Positions 54,071-62,448 of a DNA stretch of 64,000 nt are shown here, one piece after another (position 1 is the first letter of the stretch; each line of letters begins with the position of its first letter). A program made the translations under genes and the position numbers. The notes beneath the pieces are model-generated. The model worked only from the letters and a program-made list of their open reading frames with translations, was not told the origin of the DNA and searched no databases. Source of the DNA: Caldalkalibacillus thermarum (lineage in GTDB: Bacteria; Bacillota; Bacilli; Caldalkalibacillales; Caldalkalibacillaceae); the NCBI RefSeq assembly GCF_014644735.1, contig NZ_BMKZ01000001.1, forward strand, positions 1-64,000, written 5' to 3'.

Positions 54071-54110
54071 TAAAAATACCGGATCCTGAGACCAGGAATC
54101 CGGCTATTTA
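54071..54110. terminator. Bidirectional terminator
   Basis: CCGGATCCTG (54079-54088) pairs with CAGG-A-ATCCGG (54093-54103) with one bulged A; T-rich sequence follows on the minus strand (TATTTTTA) and on the plus strand (CTATTTATTTG). It separates two convergent genes. Confidence 0.75.
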
Positions 54111-54166
54111 TTTGTATTAACTCTGTAGCTGTCATCATGTTTAGTATGAGCGCCAGGCAGCCATCC

Positions 54167-55024
54167 TTATCCTGCGTGGGCGACCCTTTCATCCGCTGCG
54201 GCCTGATTGGACTGGGACACCTGCTCAATATGGTGAATGGTAATCTCCGGCCGGCAGCCGATTCTAAGGTTGGCTCCTGTCTGCCCCAGCCCGCCACTAA
54301 TGTAGTAGGTTCCTTGCCTAGAACGATGCAAACCGCACAGATGTTTGCGAAAGGGTTTGATCCCCCAGGTCAGGGAATGGAGGGGCAAGGGGTAATAGAT
54401 TTGCCCCGAATGCAAGTGGCCGCACAACAGATAATCAAAGGGATAAGGCATGTGATTGACGATTAGGGGATCATGGGTTAAGACTAGGCGAAATCCGTTC
54501 TCCGGCACATCTTGGAACGCTTGTTCCACATTGCTGTGACCTGAATGATGGTCATCGATGCCAATAATATGCAACTGTCCCCCAGAATGGCGGGTGGTCA
54601 CCGACTCATTGCAGAGTACCGTGACCCCCAAGGATTCCATTTTCTGCTTTAAGCGGGGAAGGTGCGGCCCGATAACCCAGTCATGATTGCCCCATACGGC
54701 ATAAATCCCGAAGCGGGTTGGAATCTGGGTGATCCCCTTTAAAAATTGAATAAAGCGGTCAATGCTTTTCACTTTATCCAAATAGTCCCCTGTCAAGGCG
54801 ATAAAATCGTAGGTTTCTTTTCCAGCCAGTTGGATCACCTTTTCAGGGGTGACTGATAGTTTCTCAATGTGTATATCAGACAGATGTAAAATTCGCATTT
54901 GTTTTGCACCAAGGTTGTGAACGGTTTTTAAGCGGATATGTTTCACCTCAGGGTGGAAAGTATTCCAATATCCTTTGGACAAAAGGCACAGTCCCCCCAA
55001 AGTGAGTGCGCTGGTTAACAACAT
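54167..55024 (-). CDS. Metallophosphoesterase, YkuE/YaeI type
   Basis: 285 residues with an N-terminal hydrophobic segment (about 1-16) that probably anchors or exports it. Calcineurin-like motifs: MRILHLSDIHIEK (DxH), LTGDYLD (GDxxD), AVWGNHDWVIG (GNHD), LVLTHDPLIV (H) and LLCGHLHSGQI (GHxH). It hydrolyses phosphoesters with two metal ions; relatives act on lipid A precursors or unknown membrane lipids. Monocistronic between a terminator and an empty 260-base upstream region. Confidence 0.87.
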   Translation of the reverse strand: MLLTSALTLGGLCLLSKGYWNTFHPEVKHIRLKTVHNLGAKQMRILHLSDIHIEKLSVTPEKVIQLAGKETYDFIALTGDYLDKVKSIDRFIQFLKGITQIPTRFGIYAVWGNHDWVIGPHLPRLKQKMESLGVTVLCNESVTTRHSGGQLHIIGIDDHHSGHSNVEQAFQDVPENGFRLVLTHDPLIVNHMPYPFDYLLCGHLHSGQIYYPLPLHSLTWGIKPFRKHLCGLHRSRQGTYYISGGLGQTGANLRIGCRPEITIHHIEQVSQSNQAAADERVAHAG

Positions 55025-55286
55025 TGGCGGTTTCTCTCCCTTTTTGTTTCCTTGATCTGATGTACCCGGCTTTACGCCTCTTGAGCGGACAGTGATCTTT
55101 AGCTCATGCTGAACACATGAACAATAAGTCTATATACCATCATAACGGATTTGGGAGCAAACCGCACTGTTAATTTATGGGCTGATGGTTGTGCTAGACT
55201 GGGATGAGAACTTTCCTGGCACTGACTTGACGGAACGGGCAGAATAGGCCACACTAAAGGTAACAACAAAGTGGAGATGATCGGTG

Positions 55287-55745
55287 ATGCGCTGTCCGTA
55301 TTGCTCTCATCTGGGAACCCGGGTGCTGGATTCCCGTCCCTCCAATGAACATCGTTCCATTCGGCGCAGACGGGAATGTGAAAAATGCCAGCGCCGCTTT
55401 ACCACCTTTGAAATTGTGGAAGAGCGTCCGATTATGGTGATTAAGAAAGATGGAACACGGGAAGAGTTTAGCCGGGAAAAAGTGTTGCGCGGACTGATCA
55501 GAGCGTGTGAGAAACGGCATGTATCCCTGGAAACGCTAGAGAACATCGTCAATGAAATCGAAACCGAGCTGCGCAACGGAGGAAAACAAGAATACCCTAG
55601 CAAAGAAATTGGCGAAAAAGTGATGGACAAACTCTATCATGTGGATGAAGTGGCGTATGTCCGTTTTGCTTCGGTTTACCGCCAATTTAAAGATATTAAT
55701 GTGTTTGTCAAAGAGTTGACGGAGCTGTTGCGTAAATCCCGCTAG
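55287..55745 (+). CDS. nrdR: Transcriptional repressor NrdR
   Basis: 152 residues. N-terminal zinc ribbon [19 protein letters not shown] with CECEKC-type second pair in [15 protein letters not shown], then an ATP-cone with [20 protein letters not shown]. NrdR represses ribonucleotide reductase genes when dATP is high. The ATG at 55287 matches the family N-terminus, although a GTG lies directly before it. It precedes dnaB and dnaI as in Bacillus. Confidence 0.96.
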   Translation: MRCPYCSHLGTRVLDSRPSNEHRSIRRRRECEKCQRRFTTFEIVEERPIMVIKKDGTREEFSREKVLRGLIRACEKRHVSLETLENIVNEIETELRNGGKQEYPSKEIGEKVMDKLYHVDEVAYVRFASVYRQFKDINVFVKELTELLRKSR

Positions 55746-55798
55746 GAATCCCCGGAACGGATGAAACATCAAGATGAATGCTCAGATGGAGTGGTAAC

Positions 55799-57373
55799 AT
55801 GGCCGCAACATGGAAATATGTGCGCCCTATTGACCGCTATAAAGTCAGGATTATGGATCAGCCGGATGCTTTTCAGCTGAAAGTTTTGAGTCAGCTGTAC
55901 CAGCCTTTGATCGGTCCTGAAGCCATTTCCCTATATTTCACTTTGTTTAGTGAGACAGATGGGGACCGCCGCTATTCGGCAGAGAAACAGCATCACTGGC
56001 TCATGAAGGCCATGGCCCTTCCCCTGGACCAGATTTATTATGCCCGCTTACGTTTAGAAGCGATCGGTCTGTTAAGAACCTACCGCAGGCAAACAGAAGA
56101 AGGGGCGCTGTTCACATACGAACTGTATCCCCCGCTTTCAGCCGAGCAATTCTTTGCCGATGATGTACTCAGCATTTGGTTGTATAATCAGGTTGGACCG
56201 GCACATTTTAAACAGTTGCGCGCCCGTTTCTCCTATTATCTGGTAGAAGAAGGGGAAGCGGTTCAGGACGAGGAGATCACGAAGCCGTTTCATGAGGTGT
56301 TTACCTCCATTCATCCTTCGGAGCTGGCTGTTCAGGAAGGGAGTCAGACCGAACAAGATCTTAAGGAAGCAGCCCAAGCGTATCCGTTGCCACTGCCTAA
56401 AGGAAGGGAAAGGAAACCTCTTTCCTTTGACGGTTATGAGTTGGACGTGGATTTATTGAAAAGTTTGCTGATGAAAGGGCTGGATCCAGATTCGATTTTA
56501 ACCCATGAGAATGTTCAAGAAATAAAAAAGGTCGCTTTTTTTTATCAATTGGATGAATGGCGGTTGAGCCAGTTGATCCACGATGCCTTGACACTTGATG
56601 ACCGTTTAGATATGGCTCAATTGCGGCGCCAGGCCAAATGGTATTATCGTTACCAATACGGTCGTCCTCCCCAAGTGCGCATGCGCATGCCTGCGGAAAC
56701 CAAGAACAAGAGTAGGCCACAGGCCGAAAGGGAGATAGCCACCAGTCAGGAGACCCGTCCCGAAGAAATGACTGAGGAAGAGCGGCATCTTTACGTGCTG
56801 CAAACGATGAGTCCGCTTGAGCTTTTGGCTGCCTATCAAGATGGGGGAAAGGTGGCTGAAGCGGATGAAAAGTTGGTAGAAGAGCTGATTTTTGATTATC
56901 AACTTGAACCAAGCGTGGTCAACGTTTTGATTGAGTACATTTTGCTGACCAACGACTTCCGGCTGCCCCGCAGCTTGGTGACCAAGGTGGCTGCTCACTG
57001 GAAAAGGCTGAAGATTACCGACATGAGACAGGCCCTTGAAGTGGCCAAAAAGGAGCATCGGCAGTATAAAAAATGGCAAGAGAAACGGCAGCAAGGGGAG
57101 CGTCAAACGGCTCAACAGAGCACCCCTGCACGGGCCAAGGAGATGTCCGCCACAAAGGGGAAAGGAGTGCGCAAAGACGTTGTTCCATCCTGGGTTCAAG
57201 AGCAAGAGCGGGAACAATCCCTGGATTCCAAAAAGTCCCTGGATTCTAAAAAGCGGCAGGAGCAGGGTGAGAATCAACCCGCGTCAGGTGCCCAAATTTC
57301 CACACTGAGCGAGGAGCAAAAACGGGAGCGCATCAAATCTTTGTTAAAAGCATTGGGAGAGTGGGAGGAATAG
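55799..57373 (+). CDS. dnaB: Replication initiation and membrane attachment protein DnaB
   Basis: 524 residues. N-terminal winged-helix region (FQLKVLSQLYQPLIGPEAIS), a second DnaB/DnaD-like domain around 330-430 (EELIFDYQLEPSVVNVLIEY, ITDMRQALEVAKKEHRQYKK), and a charged low-complexity tail with a near-repeat SLDSKKSLDSKK. In Firmicutes it helps load the replicative helicase with DnaD and DnaI at oriC and restart sites. The ATG at 55799 follows GGAGTGG. dnaI follows after 3 bases. Confidence 0.93.
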   Translation: MAATWKYVRPIDRYKVRIMDQPDAFQLKVLSQLYQPLIGPEAISLYFTLFSETDGDRRYSAEKQHHWLMKAMALPLDQIYYARLRLEAIGLLRTYRRQTEEGALFTYELYPPLSAEQFFADDVLSIWLYNQVGPAHFKQLRARFSYYLVEEGEAVQDEEITKPFHEVFTSIHPSELAVQEGSQTEQDLKEAAQAYPLPLPKGRERKPLSFDGYELDVDLLKSLLMKGLDPDSILTHENVQEIKKVAFFYQLDEWRLSQLIHDALTLDDRLDMAQLRRQAKWYYRYQYGRPPQVRMRMPAETKNKSRPQAEREIATSQETRPEEMTEEERHLYVLQTMSPLELLAAYQDGGKVAEADEKLVEELIFDYQLEPSVVNVLIEYILLTNDFRLPRSLVTKVAAHWKRLKITDMRQALEVAKKEHRQYKKWQEKRQQGERQTAQQSTPARAKEMSATKGKGVRKDVVPSWVQEQEREQSLDSKKSLDSKKRQEQGENQPASGAQISTLSEEQKRERIKSLLKALGEWEE

Positions 57374-57376
57374 GCC

Positions 57377-58315
57377 ATGGAAGCCATCAAGCGGTCATTG
57401 GAAGCCTTTGTGAAAGCGCGGAATCTGGAACAAAAAATCCAAACTGACCTGTCTGCTTTGTTAGATCATCCCCTGGTCGAGGACTGGCTGAGCCGGCATC
57501 CCCAGTGGACGAAGACGAAATTGGAACGTTTTTCTATAAAAGTGAAGCACTATATACGGGAAGAAGAAAACTGTCAGAAGTGCCCTGGGCTGGACAGATG
57601 CCCCAATTTACTCAAAGGGCATAAAGCGGAGCTTTTAGCCTATAGTGGCATGGTGGATGTGACCTATACTCCTTGCCGTTATCAAAAGCGAGCCCTTCAA
57701 GAAGCCAGGAAAGCCAAATTGATTAAAAGCCACCACATTTCTGCCGATATCTTGCAAGGAAGTTTCCGCCATTTTGACCGGAACGATGCGGGCCGGCTGG
57801 ATGCCTTTCAAGCCGTGCTGGACTTTTGCATGACCGTACAACCTGGGAAAAACCCGATGGGAATCTATCTCTATGGTCCGTTGGGGGTGGGGAAAAGCTA
57901 TTTGCTGGGCGCAGCAGCCAATAAATTGGCTGAACGGGATATCGCGACATATATGGTCTATACCCCTGAATTTTTTAGGGAAGTGAAAGGTGCCATTGCT
58001 GAACAGAAGGTAGAGGAAAAGATTGAAGCGTTGCAGAAAGTGCCAGTGCTCATATTGGATGACATCGGTGCTGAAACGATTACAGCCTGGGCGAGGGATG
58101 AGGTGTTAGGTGCCATATTGCAGTACCGGGTGATTCATAAACTGCCTACCTTGTATACATCCAATTATGATTATGACCAGTTGGAGGATCATCTGGCCTA
58201 TTCTCAAAAGGGCGGTATTGAACAGATGAAGGCCAAGCGGATTATGGAGCGCATTCGCCATTATACCCGTGCCTACTTTATGGAAGGACCTAACCGCCGT
58301 ACCCAAATGAAGTGA
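57377..58315 (+). CDS. dnaI: Primosomal protein DnaI, helicase loader
   Basis: 312 residues. N-terminal helicase-binding domain with a zinc-binding pattern (CQKCPGLDRCPN, about 73-84, and PCRYQKR), then an AAA+ ATPase: Walker A IYLYGPLGVGKSYLLGAAAN (about 171), Walker B VPVLILDDIGAETI, sensor LYTSNYDY. It loads the DnaC helicase on DNA. Directly after dnaB, GGGAGGAATAGG ahead of the ATG. Confidence 0.95.
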   Translation: MEAIKRSLEAFVKARNLEQKIQTDLSALLDHPLVEDWLSRHPQWTKTKLERFSIKVKHYIREEENCQKCPGLDRCPNLLKGHKAELLAYSGMVDVTYTPCRYQKRALQEARKAKLIKSHHISADILQGSFRHFDRNDAGRLDAFQAVLDFCMTVQPGKNPMGIYLYGPLGVGKSYLLGAAANKLAERDIATYMVYTPEFFREVKGAIAEQKVEEKIEALQKVPVLILDDIGAETITAWARDEVLGAILQYRVIHKLPTLYTSNYDYDQLEDHLAYSQKGGIEQMKAKRIMERIRHYTRAYFMEGPNRRTQMK

Positions 58316-58341
58316 TCAACAAAAAAATTTGCGGTGCCCCC

Positions 58342-58370
58342 TTGCATTGTCTGCATGGACCTGCTATAAT
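58342..58370 (+). promoter_or_regulatory. tRNA-Ala promoter
   Basis: TTGCAT, 17 bases, TATAAT, with TGC directly before the -10 (extended). The -10 ends 21 bases before the tRNA. Confidence 0.88.
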
Positions 58371-58391
58371 ACACATTGTCGGTAATGACAC

Positions 58392-58467
58392 GGGGCATTA
58401 GCTCAGCTGGGAGAGCGCCACGCTGGCAGCGTGGAGGTCAGCGGTTCGAGCCCGCTATGCTCCACCA
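58392..58467 (+). tRNA. tRNA-Ala (GGC)
   Basis: Acceptor GGGGCAT pairs with ATGCTCC, D-arm GCTC/GAGC, anticodon stem CACGC/GCGTG with loop containing GGC (reads GCC codons), T-arm AGCGG-TTCGAGC-CCGCT, and an encoded CCA end. Length 76. It has its own promoter and terminator. Confidence 0.96.
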
Positions 58468-58482
58468 TACATAAACGAAAGC

Positions 58483-58517
58483 AAAGCACGATATCTGGTC
58501 TGGATATCGTGCTTTTT
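58483..58517 (+). terminator. Terminator after tRNA-Ala
   Basis: AAAGCACGATATC pairs with GATATCGTGCTTT around 7 bases, then further T residues, 15 bases after the tRNA. Confidence 0.9.
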
Positions 58518-58570
58518 AGTTTGGCATATTTAAAACGGTTTTTGTTTTTCACATTAAAAAAAACAGTTAG

Positions 58571-58640
58571 TTAAGATGTTTTGAAACGGCCGATCAGTTG
58601 ATACAAGTTGTTGGCCATCTCGTTGAGGGCATTGACTTAT
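58571..58640 (-). pseudogene. Chemoreceptor C-terminal tail fragment
   Basis: The minus-strand frame NALNEMANNLYQLIGRFKTS ends at a TAA (58573-58571). It is the typical last helix of a methyl-accepting chemotaxis protein (NxLxxLIxRFK). Only about 22 codons remain, without start or upstream domain. Confidence 0.7.
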
Positions 58641-58685
58641 TTAGGCTTATGTTAATAGTCCAAAAGACCTATACCAGCTGTTAAT

Positions 58686-58717
58686 AAAAACCCCCAAGAG
58701 ACTTGTTCTCTTGGGGG
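58686..58717 (-). terminator. Terminator of the sigma/anti-sigma operon
   Basis: On the minus strand CCCCCAAGAGA pairs with TCTCTTGGGGG around 5 bases and is followed by five T residues; it lies 6 bases after the anti-sigma stop. Confidence 0.9.
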
Positions 58718-58722
58718 ACCGG

Positions 58723-59496
58723 TTAACGGGTATGATATTGATATAAGGGGATAAACAGGGCTTCTGGCCCAGTAGGCACCTGGCTGCCTCCTTTGGGCTC
58801 AATACTGATCCGGATAAATTCAATTTGTGTTGAGTCCTCGCCGCTCCAATATATATAACCTTTTCCTGAATCCATTTCAACCACACCTGCATTGTTTTCC
58901 CGTTGGCCAGCACTGATCCACACCTGATAATCCCTGTCAGCCAAAGGGCGTAACCCCTCAAGAAAGATAATGACTTCCTGGCTGGTATGGTTGATCCACA
59001 GATTTCCGTTTACGTCATAAGCGAGCAATCCGCTTTGCCGGGAATGGGGGTTGTTGGCCATGCCGATGCGGTAATGCACCGTTTGCGGGTCAATCAAAAA
59101 TTCAGCTTCCCGGAAGACATGACTTTGGTGTTGGGATGTTTCCTGGTAAATCTCTTGGTTCACATGCCATCCCTTGGCAAAACTGAGACCAATAAACAAG
59201 CAGAGCGTAAGGATAACCACCGCTGGTTTTCTCCACAAGGGAGTGGGTCTCCGCTTGTGCAAGCCGATGGTCTTCTTTAACCGCTTATGAATTCGCGGCA
59301 ATGCTGTCGCTATTTCCTTGTCCACTCCAGGTTGGGATTGTGCCTGAAGCAGCGTCATCCATTCATTGCGGCTCCTCTGGCATCGTGCACACGCTTGAAG
59401 ATGGCGCTCAATCTCTTCCATTTGCTCAACCGGAAGTTTGGCCAACAGGCTGTCGACGATCATTTCATCAGTTAAACACTGCTTATGATTGTTCAT
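58723..59496 (-). CDS. Zinc-finger anti-sigma factor, RskA-like
   Basis: 257 residues. N-terminal zinc-binding anti-sigma domain with HLQACARCQ (H-x3-C-x2-C, about 32-39), one transmembrane segment (about 94-111), and an external RskA-like domain with NLWINHTSQEVIIFLEGLRP, DYQVWISAGQRENN and FIRISIEPKGGSQVPTGPEA. It binds and silences the ECF sigma factor encoded just upstream; release would follow a signal outside the membrane. The ATG at 59496 overlaps the sigma stop by 4 bases (ATGA), and GGAGGAGGGG lies before it. Confidence 0.88.
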   Translation of the reverse strand: MNNHKQCLTDEMIVDSLLAKLPVEQMEEIERHLQACARCQRSRNEWMTLLQAQSQPGVDKEIATALPRIHKRLKKTIGLHKRRPTPLWRKPAVVILTLCLFIGLSFAKGWHVNQEIYQETSQHQSHVFREAEFLIDPQTVHYRIGMANNPHSRQSGLLAYDVNGNLWINHTSQEVIIFLEGLRPLADRDYQVWISAGQRENNAGVVEMDSGKGYIYWSGEDSTQIEFIRISIEPKGGSQVPTGPEALFIPLYQYHTR

Positions 59497-60086
59497 CGGC
59501 TTTCCCCTCCTCCTGGCCCGCTCCAATTCCATTCTTCAAGCTGTTTCCTCATGTTTTTCAGACCGTAACGAATCAGGGATTTAACCGTTCCCAGCGGCCG
59601 TTTCAACTGTTTTGCAATTGAGCGGTGGCTTTCTCCTTTGAAATAGGCATGTAGAAGCACCTGCCGCTGGGCTGCCGGAATCTGATTTAAAGCTTTGGCC
59701 AGTGCTTCTTTTAACTCCCGGTATAAAGTGTGTTCCGCCGTTGGGTCTTCAAAAGAAGCAGGACGGCGGATGTTGACAGCTTCTTCCGCTTCTTGTAACA
59801 GATGTCTCTTGTGAATTCTCAGGCGGTCCAAACATTTGCTTTTGGTTTTGACAGCCAGCCAGGATTCAAAGGAACCTCTGGAAGGGTCATAACGCTCCGG
59901 GTGATTGAGCACCTCCAAAAAAATGTCATGGCACACATCTTCAGCTTCCTGCCTGTTTTTTAACATCGCCATCGCTATGCGTAAAATGAAAGGAAGGTAT
60001 TTTTCGTACAGATAATCAAAAGACTCCTCTGATCCCCTCTTTACCCGTTCAACCAATAGCAGGACCTCTTGTTCCCTTTCCGCCAT
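59493..60086 (-). CDS. ECF-type RNA polymerase sigma factor
   Basis: 197 residues. Region 2 with DYLYEKYLPFILRIAMAMLK, AEDVCHDIFLEVL and SFESWLAVKTKSKCLDRLR; region 4 with IPAAQRQVLLHAYFKGESHR and GTVKSLIRYGLKNMRKQL, whose helix-turn-helix reads -35 DNA. The 4-base overlap with the anti-sigma gene is typical. It is divergent from the NEW3/ABC genes, which may be its targets. Confidence 0.92.
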   Translation of the reverse strand: MAEREQEVLLLVERVKRGSEESFDYLYEKYLPFILRIAMAMLKNRQEAEDVCHDIFLEVLNHPERYDPSRGSFESWLAVKTKSKCLDRLRIHKRHLLQEAEEAVNIRRPASFEDPTAEHTLYRELKEALAKALNQIPAAQRQVLLHAYFKGESHRSIAKQLKRPLGTVKSLIRYGLKNMRKQLEEWNWSGPGGGESR

Positions 60087-60173
60087 TTATCTCCCCCCAA
60101 CAACTCTTGCCTCTCTTTTTTATGTACCAAATTTTTTGTCTGTTGGAAACCTGTCTCTAATGGCCTGTAACTG

Positions 60174-60199
60174 TGAAATGTTACCGCTATTTTGACGCA
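60174..60199 (+). promoter_or_regulatory. Possible ECF promoter in the divergent region
   Basis: TGAAAT, 16 bases, CGCA resembles the sigma-W-like pattern TGAAAC, 16, CGTA with two mismatches, 105 bases before the NEW3 gene. A GTAAC-N8-GTTAC inverted repeat overlaps it. Suggestive only. Confidence 0.25.
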
Positions 60200-60303
60200 A
60201 AAAATTTTAATCTTCCTAAATCCAGTGAACGGTTTTCATCGTAAATACAATGAAGATACCTATCCAATGGAAAAAACAAAACAGTGATGCAGGAGGGACA
60301 TGT

Positions 60304-61491
60304 ATGGTAATGGCGGTTAAAAGGATGAACCGTGGGCGCTTGATTCGGTGGGTGATGATCGTTTTACTGGGGGTGAGCCTGATTGGGATAGGGCAAATAA
60401 GTGCCGCGGCCCAATCCCAGTTGCAGCTCTTTACTCCTTATCCTGGGGTGTCAGTTACTCCGGGTGAGTCGCTTAACTATGAGATTGAGGTGATTAACAA
60501 TGGAGCCGGCATTCAGTATGTCACTTTCCGGATCGAAGGATTAGATGACAACTGGAACTATCATTTGACAGCGGACGGACGGGATATTAAACGTCTGTCA
60601 GTGCGGCCGGATCAAAATGAAACTGTTTATTTGCAAGTGGATGTGCCCCTAGAAATCGAAAAAGGAGAATATGAATTCCGCTTGATTGCTTCTGGCAGAA
60701 ACAACGAACAGGCGGTCTTGCCCATTACAGTGGATGTGACTGAGGAAGGAACCTTCCGGACAGAGCTGACCAGCGACCAGCCGAATATGGAGGGGCACGC
60801 CGATTCCAGCTTTACATTTAAAGCCAGCTTGCGTAACAGAACGGCAAGTGAACAGCTGTATTCCTTATCGGCAGATGTGCCCCGGGGCTGGCAGGTGCGC
60901 TTTCAATCGGGAGGCCAGTATGTCACCTCGGTCAATGTAGATCCAAACGGGGTTCAAGATATCAACATTGAGGTGAACCCGCCTGAAGGCGTTAAAGAAG
61001 GTAAGTATACCATTCCCATCAAGGCTGCCACTAGCGGCACTTCCGCTACCCTGGAATTAGAAGTGGTGATTACAGGAACCTATGATCTTGTCCTCAGCAC
61101 ACCCAGTGAACGCTTAAATTTTGATATCACGGCTGGCAGAAGCAAAACGATTGAACTGGAAGTAACCAATCAGGGAACGGCTGACTTGCGGGATATTGAA
61201 TTGGATGCTTCAACGCCAGTCAACTGGGAAGTGACATTTGAACCAAACCGTATTGACATGTTGCCAGCAGGCGAGTCAGCCCGGGTACGGGCAACGGTGA
61301 CAGCAGACTCTAATGCCCTGGCTGGAGATTATATGCTGAATCTTGAAGCCCGTGCACCAGAGGTATCCCATTCTGCTTCTTTCCGGGCCACAGTCAAAAC
61401 ACCCCTGTTGTGGGGATGGATTGGCATCTTGATTATTGCCGGCGTTATTGGGGGTATTGGTTACTTGTTTAAAAAGTACGGGAGGAGATAG
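60304..61491 (+). CDS. Exported NEW3-domain protein
   Basis: 395 residues. A signal peptide (LIRWVMIVLLGVSLIGIGQI, cleavage near AAA-Q) precedes three immunoglobulin-like repeats of the alpha-galactosidase NEW3 type: TPGESLNYEIEVINNGAGIQ, SSFTFKASLRNRTASEQLYS and AGRSKTIELEVTNQGTADLR. A C-terminal membrane helix (LLWGWIGILIIAGVIGGIGY) and basic KKYGRR anchor it outside. It is 3 bases ahead of an ABC ATPase, so it probably works as the external part of that exporter. The ATG at 60304 follows GGAGGGA. Confidence 0.8.
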   Translation: MVMAVKRMNRGRLIRWVMIVLLGVSLIGIGQISAAAQSQLQLFTPYPGVSVTPGESLNYEIEVINNGAGIQYVTFRIEGLDDNWNYHLTADGRDIKRLSVRPDQNETVYLQVDVPLEIEKGEYEFRLIASGRNNEQAVLPITVDVTEEGTFRTELTSDQPNMEGHADSSFTFKASLRNRTASEQLYSLSADVPRGWQVRFQSGGQYVTSVNVDPNGVQDINIEVNPPEGVKEGKYTIPIKAATSGTSATLELEVVITGTYDLVLSTPSERLNFDITAGRSKTIELEVTNQGTADLRDIELDASTPVNWEVTFEPNRIDMLPAGESARVRATVTADSNALAGDYMLNLEARAPEVSHSASFRATVKTPLLWGWIGILIIAGVIGGIGYLFKKYGRR

Positions 61492-61494
61492 CCC

Positions 61495-62448
61495 ATGGCT
61501 GTGATTGAACTGAAAGGATTAACCAAGGTATATGATGGTTATACCGCAGTGGACCATATTGATCTGGCTGTGGAGCAGGGTGAAATCTTTGGCCTCTTGG
61601 GTCCTAACGGAGCCGGGAAAACAACCACGATTTTGATGATGCTGGGTCTGATTGAACCGACGTCCGGTTCCGTAAGGGTTTGTCAGCTTGATTCCATTCG
61701 CAATCCCATTGAGGTGAAAAAGCGTGTGGGCTATCTTCCTGATGACCTCGGTTTTTACGATGAACGGACAGGGCTGGAAAACTTGCTGTTAACCGCTCAA
61801 TTAAACGGCATCCCCCTCACTGAAGCGCGGCAAAGGGCGGAAACCTTGCTTGACAAGGTAGGATTGGCCCATGCAGCCCAGCAGAAAGCGGGAACCTATT
61901 CCCGGGGGATGAGACAACGGCTGGGACTGGCCGATGTATTGATGAAAAAACCGGAAGTGGTTATTTTGGATGAGCCTACGCTGGGACTTGACCCTGAAGG
62001 AATGCAAGAATTGCTGGCGTTAATCCAGTCCTTAAGCAAGGATGAAAACATGACCGTTCTGTTGTCCTCCCACCATTTATACCAGGTGCAGCAAATTTGT
62101 GACCGGGTAGGCTTGTTTGTGGGGGGGAAGCTGATGGCGGTCGGCCCCATCGACCAACTGGCCAGAGAATTGTTTAAGGATGAACCGCTTGTTGTCTTTG
62201 TCAAATGTACGCCCGTTTCTGACCGTCTGAAGGAGCAGGTGCTGTCCTTGCCGGGTGTTCTGGAAGTAAAAGCAGAAGCAGAACCGTGGGAAGTCATCTG
62301 TGAGAGGGATGTCAGCGGGGAGATTGCCCGCACCGTTGTGGAGAACGGTGCACGGCTGGAACACCTTAGTACCAAGGATTACGGCCTGGATGAGATTTAC
62401 CGCCGTTACTTTAAAGGAGGGGATATGGGTGACGCGTCCCAGCCTTAA
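61495..62448 (+). CDS. ABC transporter ATP-binding protein
   Basis: 317 residues. Walker A LLGPNGAGKTTTIL (about 38-51), signature YSRGMRQRLGLADVLM, Walker B VVILDEPTLGLDPEG and the switch His in LSSHHLYQV. The C-terminal 90 residues form the small regulatory domain common in ABC-2 exporters. It overlaps the permease gene by 20 bases. GGGAGGAGATAG precedes the ATG. Substrate unknown. Confidence 0.9.
   Translation: MAVIELKGLTKVYDGYTAVDHIDLAVEQGEIFGLLGPNGAGKTTTILMMLGLIEPTSGSVRVCQLDSIRNPIEVKKRVGYLPDDLGFYDERTGLENLLLTAQLNGIPLTEARQRAETLLDKVGLAHAAQQKAGTYSRGMRQRLGLADVLMKKPEVVILDEPTLGLDPEGMQELLALIQSLSKDENMTVLLSSHHLYQVQQICDRVGLFVGGKLMAVGPIDQLARELFKDEPLVVFVKCTPVSDRLKEQVLSLPGVLEVKAEAEPWEVICERDVSGEIARTVVENGARLEHLSTKDYGLDEIYRRYFKGGDMGDASQP

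Noticed and set aside
59287-59621. Plus-strand open frames inside the sigma/anti-sigma operon
   Set aside because: They lie antisense to genes with clear sigma region 4 and zinc-finger motifs and lack ribosome-binding sites.
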